From Ochotona curzoniae (taxonomy: Eukaryota; Chordata; Mammalia; Lagomorpha; Ochotonidae), in the NCBI RefSeq assembly GCF_017591425.1, contig NW_024465885.1, positions 30,760,501-30,824,500 on the forward strand: 64,000 nt of DNA, read 5' to 3'. A program made the position numbers and the translations under genes. Under the pieces are notes generated by a model. It made no database searches, was not told the DNA's origin, and saw only the letters and a list, made by a program, of their open reading frames with translations. Positions 23,659 to 34,866 of the stretch are shown in pieces. The stretch's first letter is position 1. Every line of letters starts with the position of its first letter.

Positions 23659-23671
23659 GACTTAGCCTACT

Positions 23672-23692
23672 ACATGATGGCACTGGCCCCAG
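23672..23692 (-). mobile_element. older C-type SINE, antisense, right part (head)
   Basis: ACATGATGGCACTGGCCCC completes the antisense SINE head begun at 21725, as expected after removal of the 1.8-kb insertion and one copy of the duplication. Confidence 0.75.
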
Positions 23693-23785
23693 ATGTTATT
23701 ATTCTTACAGATAAATAAATTGATATACCTAAATTGCTTCATTTTAAGAAATATGAAAAATTTGTATAACTAAGACTAGGTAGAT
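23693..23785 (-). repeat. MIR SINE, antisense, outer copy left part
   Basis: GTTATTATTCTTACAGATAA, then TTGATATACCTAAATTGC, fits the antisense MIR core (ATTATTATCCCCATTTTACAGATGAGGAAACTG). It is interrupted by a MIR of opposite orientation. Confidence 0.5.
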
Positions 23786-23789
23786 ACTG

Positions 23790-24015
23790 ACTGAAGTGTA
23801 GGTTTGAGTGAACACTGCCTTGGGTCAGCAACACCAGACTCAAATCCTAATAGGTACTTACTAATTCTGTGATACTTCATCTATTACCAACAGTCAATAT
23901 GCCTTGTCTCCTAATTTGTAAAATTATTTACTGATGCTATCTGAAGAGATACTGTGAATATTAAATACATTACATAGAGAGTCTCTCTGGATTGTCTGTA
24001 ATATAGTTCACACTT
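23790..24015 (+). repeat. MIR SINE, sense, inner copy
   Basis: Sense MIR: CCAGACTCAAATCCTAATAG, TACTAATTCTGTGATAC, GCCTTGTCTCCTAATTTGTA, then GATACTGTGAATATTAAATAC, following the consensus order (TTTCCTCATCTGTAAAATGG then GTGAGGATTAAATGAG). Confidence 0.7.
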
Positions 24016-24029
24016 ATTTACTTTAGTAG

Positions 24030-24118
24030 GCCAGCACATTTCATGACAGAAATGGGATTTGAATCGAGACTTTTGGGACGTAAATTTAGAACTAGTTCCA
24101 AGAGACTAATTATGCCTT
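24030..24118 (-). repeat. MIR SINE, antisense, outer copy right part
   Basis: GACAGAAATGGGATTTGAAT, CGAGACTTTTGGGAC and GACTAATTATGCC correspond to the antisense MIR region (CAGAGCCGGGATTCGAACCC). With 23693-23785 it brackets the inner MIR. Confidence 0.5.
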
Positions 24119-24665
24119 TAATTGCTCAATATATAATACACTTGATCCAAAGCATCTGAAGCTGTATTTTGTGTCTTTTCTAGACTTATTCTTTATTATC
24201 AATTCTATTGACTACAGTAATATTTTTTTTTGCTATACTACCAGAATAATCATCTTTTTGACTTTGTGCATTGATCATGTCACTAATTTTTTCAGGAAAG
24301 CATCAGATTTAAAACCCTCCACCAAATAAACTTTACTTACTTTGAAAATCCATCTTGGTATCCAGCTTGGGATGGGTCTAATTTATATCCCATTTTTAAT
24401 TTTATTTATACATTTACTTGTTTCCATGTGGCCATCTCTTGCATCTTTATATAAACTATTTTTTCATTCCTCAAGGTCCATGAAGACATTTGTCTGTCCC
24501 CTAACAAGGATGAAAATCAGAGCCTTTTTGAATGTTTGAAATCTGGACATTTTTTTCTTCTCCCTCTTACATGATATTTTCACACATCTTTAAATTATAG
24601 GTTTTCTGATTCATTTCTTGTCTCCTTCTCCACTTAGCAGATAAGACTTTGCATATAACTGAAGG
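24119..24665. other. unique AT-rich DNA, no gene seen
   Basis: No recognisable repeat or gene; the 65-codon frame at 24342-24539 is T-rich and has no features. Confidence 0.45.
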
Positions 24666-24667
24666 TC

Positions 24668-24970
24668 AATATTAGGGTAGTTGTCCTTCTGTACCCAGGA
24701 CCCTAGACATCAAATCTACATATGACCAAATCTGTTACATAAAATGATTCTGTATTTGCTTAAACCCTTCATATTCCCATATGATTCAAATAATCTCTGG
24801 GTTACATACAATAGTATAAATGCTCATAGAACATAAATAGTGTATAAGTAGTTTTTATATTAGGTAATAATAACAAGAAATAAATCTATACAAGTTCAAC
24901 ACAGGTGCATTTTTTTCAAGTAATTTTGACCCTCAGCGGATTAGATATGGAATCCAAGGATCCAAAGAAT
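24668..24970 (+). repeat. ancient DNA transposon fragment (Tigger/pogo-like)
   Basis: GTTGTCCTTCTGTACCCAGG, AAAATGATTCTGTATTTGC, AATAATCTCTGGGTTAC, GGTAATAATAACAAGAAATA, CAAGTTCAACACAGGTGC and CCCTCAGCGGATTAGATATG, GAATCCAAGGATCC parallel a common mammalian DNA transposon with terminal text like GTCCCTCAGTATCCATGG. The superfamily is from memory. Confidence 0.5.
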
Positions 24971-26735
24971 TGTTTTTTATTAATTTAATGCAATGAATAG
25001 CTTTCTTGTTTTTCTTCTTGGCTTGTTAGAACTTAAATTACTTTCTTAAACTAAATCAGGCTTCTAGATAGCATATATAAAGTCAAAGCTTATAATCAAG
25101 ATCATAAGGGATAATTGATGAATAGAAGCATTAAGCTTTAAGAAAGCAATAGCTGCCTGCAATGACAAGGACAGATCCAGCGTTAGACAATTAAAGGTTA
25201 TTTCAGTACGCTGGGATATTTGATAAAAGAACATTGAATATTACGTTGCATGAGCTCTAAATCATTGCACCGCAATGGGTTGATGCATTTTCCACTTGGA
25301 ATCCAAGGCAATTTAAAAGGGATATTGATTTTTCCCCTGCTTATAAATGAGACTCACATATTAGGAATGAGAGCTCCAGACATAACATAACCACATTTCC
25401 ATTTGCTCTTTTCCCTGCTAATGTAAACCGAATCACTTTCAGCGGTTAAGAGGACATTAAATAGCCAGTCTTGTAATTCTCTCTCTGTGTGTGCGTGCGT
25501 GTGTGCGTGTGTGTGTGTGTGTGTGTGTGACTGCCTATACCTTGAGAGCAAGGTTAGCAACTACAATTTTAATTTGAAACATTTAGAACTATTTAGTTAG
25601 CATTAGAAATAGCAACAACTAATTGTATGTTTTACTTGTCTGATGTTGAAAGTCTTGTGTCTGACTTCATGCCTCGGTGCTAACACATAAATTCACAGAA
25701 AACAATACCTTATTTAAGATCAAAAACTTTGCTTGATCACATTTTAAATGTGGAACAAAATAATTTTATTGCTTCTTGTCACATTATTATAAGCAACAAA
25801 AACCAAACATAAACAGTGGGAAAGCCCGTATTAGAAATGACTCAAGCAAAAGCCATGCTGTTAATGTTATTAAGGTCAGATTTTGCTTTTTTGCTTGATG
25901 CATTTCAATTTCATTACTTAATTAAAGACATTTTTTCAAATTGAGGTCGATGCATTTTGTCTTTTTGGGTGCTAATTTCTCTCAAAAAATGTTTATAACA
26001 ACGCTGTAGTTTTTCAGTTTGTGGAGAGGATTAACTATTTGTGTTGTTTGTATCAGGACTTTGTACTCGTGTGATTATTCATTCATTCATTTTTTTAATT
26101 TTTAAGAATGTTTTATTTATAAAAAGAGAGCAAATGCTGTGGATTTTATACAAATAATTTTAAGAGCATAATGAACTACTATTCCTTTTAACACTATAAA
26201 GATAATACATTCCTGTGGTCATTTTGACCATCTCTCTGAAATGAAGCAGGGGAGCATTTTTCTTTGTATTGAGAACTATCCAAAAATGTTTCCTCTGTTT
26301 ACAGTATGCATACACACATGTACTAAGTGCCACCATTATGTCTGAAGAATGAAGAGCCCTTAGCAACTCAGTCTAACACTTATCATTTTATATGTTTATG
26401 TTTCATAAGCAATAATATCTACAATATAACTAGGATTAAGTTATTTGATGATAACAGAAGTAGATATCCAACACATTTATTCTCTTTTTTTACCCTATAC
26501 CGTCACTAAGTAAATAAATATTAGACTCTTCAGTTTCCAATTGAACAAAAAAAAAAGGTTAGGGGAGCAGTGATTATCAATTTAGAAGGTCTTGATTTCA
26601 AACCCGTGTTCCATGGACTTCTGTCTTGTTTAGAAACACCTCAAGTATTCATGTGTTCTGGTTGCCTTAATTTTGAATACAAAGGCTTGGGAGAGTTGAA
26701 ATAGCAATACAGTTTTCTAAACCATTGTTTTAAAC
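24971..26735. other. unique AT-rich DNA with (TG)n
   Basis: Mostly unique sequence. A (TG)n/(GTGC) tract of about 44 bp lies at 25486-25529 and accounts for the His/Thr-rich antisense frame there. Around 26545-26640 is a possible SINE remnant. No gene seen. Confidence 0.45.
25486..25529 (+). repeat. (GT)n microsatellite with GC interruptions
   Basis: GTGTGTGCGTGCGTGTGTGC followed by an uninterrupted (GT)n run. Confidence 0.95.
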
Positions 26736-26739
26736 CTTT

Positions 26740-27040
26740 GGCAAAAGATTACTTTGCAATTTACTATAGAGGGGAAAAATGGTCATTTTCAAAATTTAAT
26801 TATTGTTCATAGCCATCGTCTGTATTTACACTAAACTAATATCTTTGTGCTTTTTACTTGTTAAACTTCGTATTTGGTGAAGTATTAAGCTTTTTTCTGT
26901 GGTGTAAGTCTAGAGTATGTTATGTCATAGAGAAAAAGATGTTGGAGTAAGGAAAGGAGGGCAATATCACTGGATGGGAATGTCATTTTGTTCTCAGAAT
27001 TGCATCTCATCTGTTGCATATCAATTAAAAACTAAAATGA
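26740..27040 (+). mobile_element. old L1 3' UTR fragment, sense
   Basis: TTACTTGTTAAACTTCGTAT, GGTGAAGTATTAAGC, AGTCTAGAGTATGTTATG, the purine-rich GGAGTAAGGAAAGGAGGGC and TTCTCAGAATTGCATCTC match the elements at 60950-61330 and 61470-61750. The layout is that of an old L1 3' end. Confidence 0.6.
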
Positions 27041-27119
27041 AAAAGTTAAAAACTACATAAAACTAAAAGAAAGCATTCTGAGAAATAAAGTTTGACATAA
27101 CACAATTCCTTGTAATTAC

Positions 27120-27540
27120 TTCAGGTCCTAGCTACACTCTTTGGTCATGGCTCCCTCAACTAAGCAATAAGAGATGTGTGTCATAAGAAAACAAACAAAG
27201 AAAAACAGAAATTTATCTTCTCACAGCTCATCCAAGTTTAACGTACAGTTTGTAAGGTTTGCTTCCTTCTGGAACCTCTGCTGAATTCAGATGGCTGCTC
27301 CCTTCCTCTATCTTGATCTAGCCTTCCCATTAAACTTGCTTCTGCCCTAACCTCCTTTTTACAAGACCATAAGTTGTATTGGATGAGAGCAACACAACGA
27401 GTTCATCTAGCCTTCATTGCCTCTACAAATCATATTTCTAAATCTATTCCCATTCTAAGGTTTTATGGGTTGAAACTTCAACATGTGAGTTTTTGGGGTA
27501 AACAATGTAGCCCACTCACCCTATAGATACATCTTCCTGG
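27120..27540 (+). repeat. ancient LTR-like interspersed repeat
   Basis: AGAAATTTATCTTCTCACAG, CCTTCTGGAACCTCTGCTG, TTGGATGAGAGCAACAC, GGGTTGAAACTTCAACATG and TTTTTGGGGTAAACAATGTA follow the order of a widespread old mammalian repeat with CAGAAATTTATTTTCTCACAG and GGACTTCAACATATG. The exact family is not certain. Confidence 0.5.
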
Positions 27541-28502
27541 TGGGCAGGGAATCAAGTTTTGTCAATTGAAGATGCTAGAGGTAAATAGAAAGAAATAGAA
27601 AGCTTCTCTTCCTGGGTCTGCCATGGTTTTGCTGGACCAGCCCCTGCAGCCCATGCTGTATGTAGCATGTAGCTCTCCAGGAGCACATTCACGTACATCA
27701 CCAGACAACAGAATGCAATAATGCCTCAAAAACAGCTACTGCAACGTACTTTGCTGGGGCCTTTCAGTAGGATTACCAGTGTGGCAATAATGTAAACACC
27801 TCCTCTAGGGCTATTGAAGTGGCTTCACAGTGAACTCCAAGGCCCAGCGCCTCTCCACGGTGACTTTCCACAGTATCCCAGAGAGGATATTCCCAACAAA
27901 TGTGACACCTTTTGTGGAAGATGTTTGCTGGAACTCACCCAAAATCTTCTCACTATCCCTGGAGTCTTGATGAGCATATTTACTATCCTGGAAGTTAGAC
28001 TATTTGTCCTGAGATTGCCATCTCTTCTCAGTGCCCGGGTGAGAGGAATCTTCCATATTTTCCAGTTTTGCGGATACTTTATCTGATCCTAACAAAAAAA
28101 TGTATCATTTTATACCTGCTATTTTTCTATTCTTTAGAACATTTTAGTTCCTAATAATTAATAACCTACTATTCCCAGCACTGATTAATTGTATCTTTTT
28201 CAGTTTAACTCTAAAAAAATAGGAAAATCTATGCCATTTGTTTCTCCTGATAATACGTGTCATATCCAATCTAACAAAAGCAAGAATATAAATAGATGTT
28301 GCAAATCATGAACAGGAAGTATAAAATTTATACTTTTCAGAGCATAACATCTGTTTGGTAAGTCCAATAGAACTATCAGAACAGTGGATGGAACTGAGGA
28401 CACTATTTAATGTACTGTCAAACGTAGCATTCTTCATGTCTGCCATGAACTTTAAAAGTGACAAGAAAGTGCCCTTCTATTTGTATTGCAAAAAATGTGT
28501 GA
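27541..28502. other. unassigned sequence, no gene seen
   Basis: The first 540 bp are GC-richer than average and include a 90-codon frame (27814-28086). It shows no known domain, and no convincing splice or start signals were found. Probably unrecognised old repeat plus unique DNA. Confidence 0.4.
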
Positions 28503-28515
28503 AGAACCCAAGGAT

Positions 28516-28837
28516 TGTGCGGTGGCCTAGTGGTTAAAGTCCTCACCTTGAACGCACCAGTATCCCAGTTCTAATCCTGGCAGCCCCACTTCCCCTCTGG
28601 CTCCCGCTTGTGGCCTGGAATAACAGTCAAGGATGGACCAAAACCTTGGCTTCCTGCACCCATGTGGGAGGCCTAGAAGAAGCTCCTGGCTCCTGGTTTC
28701 AGATCAACTCAGCTCCAGCCATTGCAGTCACTTGGGGACTGAGTCATTGGATGAATGAGCTTCCTCTCTGTCTTTCCTTCTCTCTGTATATCTGACTTTG
28801 CAATAAAAATAAATAAATAAAATAAATCTTTAAAGAA
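28516..28837 (+). mobile_element. lagomorph C-type SINE, sense
   Basis: TGTGCGGTGGCCTAGTGG head, TTCTAATCCTGGCAGCCCC, GTCACTTGGGGACTGAGTC, tail CAATAAAAATAAATAAATAA. Duplications AGAACCCAAGGAT (28503-28515) and AGAACTCAAGAAT (28838-28850) differ at two bases. Confidence 0.9.
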
Positions 28838-28850
28838 AGAACTCAAGAAT

Positions 28851-29555
28851 GATGTAAGAAGGAATGTCTGATATTATTACAGATTTTTTTTCGAATGACG
28901 GAGGATTTAAAATATGACATGACTAAAGAGAAGTGTATGTGTTCATGACTTAAATTAATAAAATAGTAAAAAGAAAATGTGTCTCTAATTAAATTTAATA
29001 CATTCCATCCAGAAACTCAAAAGAACATTAAAGGGCTTTGAAGAACTGTGCTTGTGTATTTCATAAATGACCACCCATACTTGAATGAAGAAAGCATAGT
29101 AGGGACAGACTTTTACAAGTTTGGCAAAACTGAAATCCAAGAATATTATTAAAACCATGTGATAGTGCAGAGTAGACAAGCACATCACTGAAGAGGAAGT
29201 AGGAATAGGAAATCAAATCATGGATATATAGAAAGTTAGTATGTGTTGAAAGGAAACCAGAGAATGAAGCAATAGGACAAAGTTTTACATAGATAATTTT
29301 GGGAAACCCGGCACACTCAACAGAGAAAATACAACTTAACCCATGCTAATTATCACATACAATGAAATACTGATCATTACTGAGCCACATGTGAAAGATA
29401 GTATTCAATGAAAGATGGATCCAATAAAAGCAAGTTTAGTGGATTATTTCCATGATCCATGGCTGAAGCCATACATTTAGAAGTACAAATATTGAAAATA
29501 TGCTTTGAATACACTGAAACTTATTCTCCTATTCAAAAAAGGCCATTTTAGATTC
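28851..29555. other. AT-rich DNA, no gene seen
   Basis: A-rich on the plus strand; may contain decayed L1 upstream of the recognisable fragment at 29556, but I cannot align it. Confidence 0.35.
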
Positions 29556-30290
29556 TCTTAAGCACACACCTTATGACTGAGAAGATACTTGTAATATCAA
29601 TAACTGACCATAACAGCTAACACACAACAGAAGTGCCAACAAACAAAAATGATAAAAAGACCAAAAATTAAAGAAAGGGCAATGTGCAAACAAATCACAA
29701 AAAGAGACACTTGTATATTAGAAGACATTTAAAATTGTTAATTATCAGAAAAGTGAAAACAAAGGGATGATGGCTTATCAATTCAAATATTTCAAAATAG
29801 CAAAAATGATAAACCAAATAAAAGCAGACCTTGCTAAGGAGGAAACGGGATGGAAGCTTTCATCGTCAGCCCACGAGACTGCTTAGTCTAGGAGATTCAT
29901 CTGAGTATTCACTACAATCAGACATTTCCGCTGTCCCACGGAGACAGGGCTCAGTTAAATATTCGTTTTTCTTTGTTGATCTCCACTTTCTATAACAGTC
30001 ATAATGGTCAACTTCTTATGCATTTCAACTCCCAAATAAAAAGAGGACTTTCAAGGAAACTGTGAATCATTAGATACTGGATTTTCTACTATCGCTTACA
30101 CTTCCATGCCATGATACATACACTGCAATAGCAGAATGTAACTGTTACTAAAGGACTACACCACTGAAACATGAAAAAATAATAGTATATTGAAAACTGG
30201 TAGGTGGGGGAGTAGGGAGGCAGGAAGAAGGAGAGGGGAATTCCTCTGCTTGCAAAACAGTTTCATGGATAATAAGTAAAAATTAATAAG
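29556..30290 (+). mobile_element. old L1 ORF2 and 3' UTR fragment, sense
   Basis: AGAAAGGGCAATGTGCAAAC, AAAAAGAGACACTTGTATAT and AATTATCAGAAAAGTGAAAAC (29675-29760) are ORF2 C-terminal text. Downstream at about 30200-30250 lies the purine-rich GGGGGAGTAGGGAGGCAGG typical of L1 3' UTRs. The part between (29880-30190) is presumed 3' UTR. Confidence 0.65.
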
Positions 30291-31667
30291 TAGTACATTT
30301 ACCTATGACAAGACATTCATTTAATTTCTCTAATCTTATTTAAGAATTATTTGCCCTGGATTTAAAATATAGCTTGTCATGTCATTGCCTCAGATTTCAA
30401 AGGAATAAATAATATGTATAGTCTAAGTTTTTGAGAAGACACTCCTATTATTTATGTCTCACCTGTATATTCTTTTGAATCATAAATTTAAATTTTACGT
30501 TCCTTCATTTTTTAGATTATGTTATTCTCTTGGTGCAATAACCACGCTATGATAGTGATTTCTTGATATTTGTAGTAGGATAACATGCAAAAGGCTTCTT
30601 ATTGCCCTGATACTAAAATTGTCTTTCTTTTAAAGGCTGAATGCAGTGTCAGAATCTCAACCAAGTAGGCTGAACACAGATAAAAGTTGTGCATAATAAT
30701 GTAGCTATTGTGCTTTAAGGATAAATTATAGTATGTACTTGTGTTTTAGAATTAAATGTTATGGAAGATAAGAAAATATTGTCTAGACTCTGATGCTCTA
30801 AAATTAACAGAAACAAATTTGATGATGTAATGATTTCATTATACAGGCCATTTTTCAGCCTTTCGTGAGATTGAACAATAAAAATCAAAATATTTACAAA
30901 AATTTACTTTCATGTAATTGGCCGTTTCATTTTGATATTATATATTGCTATATCTCTTCAAAAAGTAAATATTAAAATTATTGCCTCCCCTGATTAATGT
31001 ATTTTATTTTTTTAAAAAGTGAAAAATTAACTCTACAGCATTACTTTCCATTGACTCAATTTTTATCTTGACTTCTATACAATCCTTAAGGGCATGCTCT
31101 CATTAATGCCTTCCACACATTTACCACTTTTTCATTTTCAGAAATTAAAAAAAAAACATATATGTGTGAATAATATCAGACATGCTTTTGGCACTTCCAC
31201 AGTTTGATGCTCACAAATGGAGTTCAAGATAACAAACTGCCAGAGACTGCAGGGAAAACAGATAGCAAACAGTGAATGTGCCAAAGCTACTTGTTTGCCA
31301 TCAGTCATATTGACATAATGTGCATACACTGAGAGAGACATAACAGCATCCTACTAAATAACTCCAGGAAAGGGGATAAACACCTAATGGAATGATACGT
31401 GGAGTATTTTTTTTTTCACCCACTTAAAGACTAATTACAAGATGACTTCTCAGTTTAAATGTCTTATTGACTTTGGTTTATTTGCTCTTGCGTTTTTAGT
31501 AAACCTGGAGAAAACAGTATATACATTTTTTTTTTCTTATTGAGTGGCAATAATCTCATCAGGGTTATGTTTTTCTTAAGTGATCTGAGATAACCTGAAA
31601 GCAATACCAACTGCCATATCTTCTCATGAAAAATATTAGTTTTGCCCACAAGAAATTTTGCAAGAAT
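30291..31667. other. unique AT-rich DNA, no gene seen
   Basis: About 1.4 kb without recognisable transposon or gene; frames at 31138-31341 and 31464-31649 have no features. Confidence 0.45.
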
Positions 31668-31847
31668 TTTTAAGATTTATTTTTAATTTTAATTGTAAAG
31701 TCAGATTTACAGAGAGAAACACCTGCTGTCCGCTGGTTCATTCCGCAGGTGACCAAAACGGCTGGAGCTGAGCCAATCTGAAACCAGGAGCCAGGAGATC
31801 CCTCTGGGTTTCCCACACAGGTGCAGGGTCCCAAGGCTTTATGCCTA
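31668..31847 (-). mobile_element. C-type SINE, antisense, truncated
   Basis: TAAGATTTATTTTTAATTTT tail, CAGATTTACAGAGAGAAAC, GGAGCTGAGCCAATCTGAAA, then stops after GGTCCCAAGGCTTTA. The head half of the SINE is missing. Confidence 0.85.
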
Positions 31848-32104
31848 ACATGGCAATAGCAGACTATAATAGTGTCATTTTAGCATTTGTCTGAATTTGC
31901 AGAAGAGTTTCTAACTCATAAGACCAATTCAATTTGTATTGGTTTATTCAATCAGCAACTAACCTTCATGGTCTGAAGTGAAAGCTTAGACTCAACCAAA
32001 CCACACACGAGAAAGTTACGTGATAGCAGGATAAGGTGAAATTCATCAGGAAGTATTATCTATTAATGAATAAGTTACCTCCACTTGCAGTTTGATAAGC
32101 AAAA

Positions 32105-32655
32105 TACTCAGATTAGTGTGGGCATTTCCCACAGTGGCTAAGATGCCTCTCCCATCCCAGGATGCCTGGACTCAATCCCAAGCTCCTGCTTTTTACTGCA
32201 GCTTCCCACCAACATAGACCACAGGATGCACTGGGAACTCCTCAGGCAGATGAGTTCTTGTTTCCTCCTGGAATAACTGGATTGCATTCTTTCTTCATAG
32301 GGCTGTGTCAGGCGCAGCTGTGCCCTTTGTGGGCAGTGTTTGAAAAGTAAGTTGGAAAACGGGAGCTCTGTTGGCTTGTCTGTTGGACTCTATCTTTCTG
32401 TGTTTCTCTGATTCTGTCTGATGTGTCCATGCACTACAAGCACACAGAAAACTGGGTATACCACATCTTCATTCCGAATTATTTTTAGAACCTTCTAAGT
32501 TCAAGGAATTTTGACTTTCCCCTTGTATATTCCTATTCCCAGCCCGAGCTGTTAACGGCATTTGCAGAACGAGCCAGTAGATGAGAGCTAGCGCCCTCAC
32601 CTTTTCTCTCTCTCACCTTCTTTACCTTTCTCTTCACTCAAATAAGTATAAAAGT
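32105..32655 (+). mobile_element. old CSINE, sense, possibly two overlapping copies
   Basis: GTGTGGGCATTTCCCACAGT, TGGCTAAGATGCCTCTCCC, and a body to about 32420 look like an old sense SINE. At 32540-32650 ACGGCATTTGCAGAACGAGC and TCTCTCTCACCTTC with TTCACTCAAATAAG look like another SINE 3' end. The relation between the two pieces is unclear. Confidence 0.5.
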
Positions 32656-32662
32656 AAATGAA

Positions 32663-32989
32663 CAGGCCCCGCGCAATAGCGCAGCGGTTAAGGTCCTTGC
32701 CTTCAATGCGCCAGGATCCCATATATCACTGGTTCTAATCCCAGCAGCTCCACTTCCCATCCAGCTCCCTGCTTGTGACCTGGGAAAGCAGTTGAGAACA
32801 GCCCAGAGCCTTGGGACCCTGCACCTGCATGGGAGACCTGGAAAGAAGTCCCTGGCTCCTGGCTTCAGATCAGCGCAGCACCGGCCCTTGCGCTCATTTA
32901 GGGAGAGAATCATCGAAGGGAATATCTTCCTCTCTGTCTCTCCTCCTCTCTGTACATCTGCCATTCCAATAAATAGATAAATCTTTTTA
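32663..32989 (+). mobile_element. young C-type SINE, sense, full length
   Basis: GGCCCCGCGCAATAGCGC head, GGTTCTAATCCCAGCAGCTC, CTCCCTGCTTGTGACCTGGG, tail CCAATAAATAGATAAATC. Perfect 13-bp duplications AAAAGTAAATGAA at 32650-32662 and 32990-33002. Inserted directly at the tail of an older SINE. Confidence 0.95.
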
Positions 32990-33002
32990 AAAAGTAAATG
33001 AA

Positions 33003-33350
33003 TAAAAATTTTAGAAAGTTTATATTCAACAAAACAGTACTGACATACCTATATGTAAAATGCCATGGTGTTCTTATACTCCATAATCTGTCTAAGCTAG
33101 AAGCTTATTACCATTCTGCAGTATTTACAATTATATTGTAGGCTTAATTTTCAAAACAAAATTACTTGCAAGAGTAGGATGAGAATATATTCAGAAGGCA
33201 TCATAGTGCCCCTCAGAACTCCACAAAATATTTTGCGTTGATCAATAGCCATTGAATTAATAATTTTATTTCCTTTGAGACCTATTTTAATTTTTCATTT
33301 TTTCAAGTTTAACATAAGTTAGGTTTCCAAAAACATTTCTTTTTATCTTA
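33003..33350. other. unique AT-rich DNA, no gene seen
   Basis: No recognisable gene or repeat. Confidence 0.4.
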
Positions 33351-33354
33351 TTTA

Positions 33355-33525
33355 TATATTTAAAGGTTTGTTTGTATTTGAAAGAGTTACAGAGAAGGAG
33401 ACACACACACAGAACTTTCGCCTGCTGGCTTATTTCCAAATGGCCACCATGCCTGGAGGTGGACCAGTTGTAACGCCAGGAGCCAAAACCCAGGATCTTC
33501 TTCCACATAAGTGCAGTTTGTCATG
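33355..33525 (-). mobile_element. old SINE fragment, antisense
   Basis: TTGTATTTGAAAGAGTTACA, GAGAAGGAGACACACACACA and GGTGGACCAGTTGTAACG, GCCAGGAGCCAAAACCC fit the antisense tail and body of an older CSINE. The head is missing. Confidence 0.65.
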
Positions 33526-33539
33526 TTGAATTTAACATG

Positions 33540-34851
33540 ACTAATATTTCAATGTGATTTCAATATCTCTATCTCCAGCCAAATCTTTTGAATCATGTCC
33601 CATATGAATTTCTTTTCTCATGAGTTTGTTTCTCTGTGATTTCCCTGTGTTTTTTTTTTTTTTTAATAATACTAGGGTTATTCTTTTGAATTCACTGGCA
33701 GGGATTTCATTATACCCTTTGTGTTTACATTTGAATACTGACATTTTGCTTTGTTCCCTTTGAGTACTCCTACTGTCTTTCTAGATCTTCTTTCTTATAT
33801 TACTGCTCTTACTTTTAGGCATTTATGGACACCTTGGTTGGTTTTCTTTTCAGATGTCTTTTATCTTTGAACAATTAGTGTAGTGCATGCTTTTTTGGTG
33901 ACCATCCATAGGCCTGTGCTAGAGGAGGTAAAACGGTGGGGGATTTCAGCCAGTATTCACAAGTGATGCAAGAGTACAAGTTGGAACCCAAGCTGGACAT
34001 GGCAGATGTCTGTTGTCAGCAGACTGGAGGACAGGATGTATCTCTTGCATAATTACAACTTCTCCTCTTCTCTGTAAGGGAATCAACACCCACGGTCAGC
34101 CACCCACAAAGGTGCATGAAGCAAATGACCTGTGTCATCTTCAGTGTCAATGACAAAACCAGAAAATCAGGGAACTCTTAATCTGTGAGCCTAGACACAG
34201 TGATGGCCTAGAGACCAAGTTACGCCTTTTCATAGCTCTCAAGACACCCACAGAGTCAATGTTCAGGGTAGTCACTCCCAGCCCCATGAGCTTATGCTGA
34301 CTCACATAGAGAGCAGATTCATTCCCATCAGTGTTCTGCCTCGGACATTTCAGCCCAGGAGTCTGTGATAGGGAACATGGGAGCACTTCATAGACCAAAT
34401 GAGTATCTGCGCCTTTGCCCCCACTGTATCAAACATCCTAAGCCAGACTCAAAGTCAGTGAGTGATGTGAATTTGCTTCTGTGATAAAATATTCTAACCT
34501 CTCACACACTTGAGCTGCCACAGCCTCTATTTGAGGGAATATGGAGCTTTCTTCCTGTTTGCCACCATGTGCTCTTTTGGATGGATGGGCAAAGAGAGAT
34601 AAACATGTTCTTCATTGAATAGGTGGATACTCTGCCTTCTGCCGGCACTCCAAGGTAGACTCAAAGTCCGTGTGGTCCACAAGGTTGTTCCTTAGGCAAC
34701 ATCACAGTGACAGGAGCCACCACAGATGGTTCTTACCTTGCTCTCAGAAGACAGCGTCCCCTCAACCTCCAGCAACTTCATCACGGCTAGTGTTCCATTC
34801 CCTGCTGTGTTCCTGCTGTCCATGTTGCTCCATGGCCTCTCTCTTCTTTTT
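33540..34851 (+). other. unassigned, possibly old L1 5' UTR
   Basis: GC-richer from about 33900, with no ORF of known type. The motif AGACTCAAAGTCMG recurs at 34447 and 34659. Its place next to other old L1 pieces and its composition suggest a LINE 5' region, but I cannot name it. It is cut at 34867 by the young L1. Confidence 0.3.
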
Positions 34852-34866
34852 AGTCAATGGAATTTT

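Noticed and set aside
27814..28086. 90-codon frame as a coding exon
   Set aside because: Composition is biased but no domain is recognisable, and neighbouring sequence looks like old repeat.
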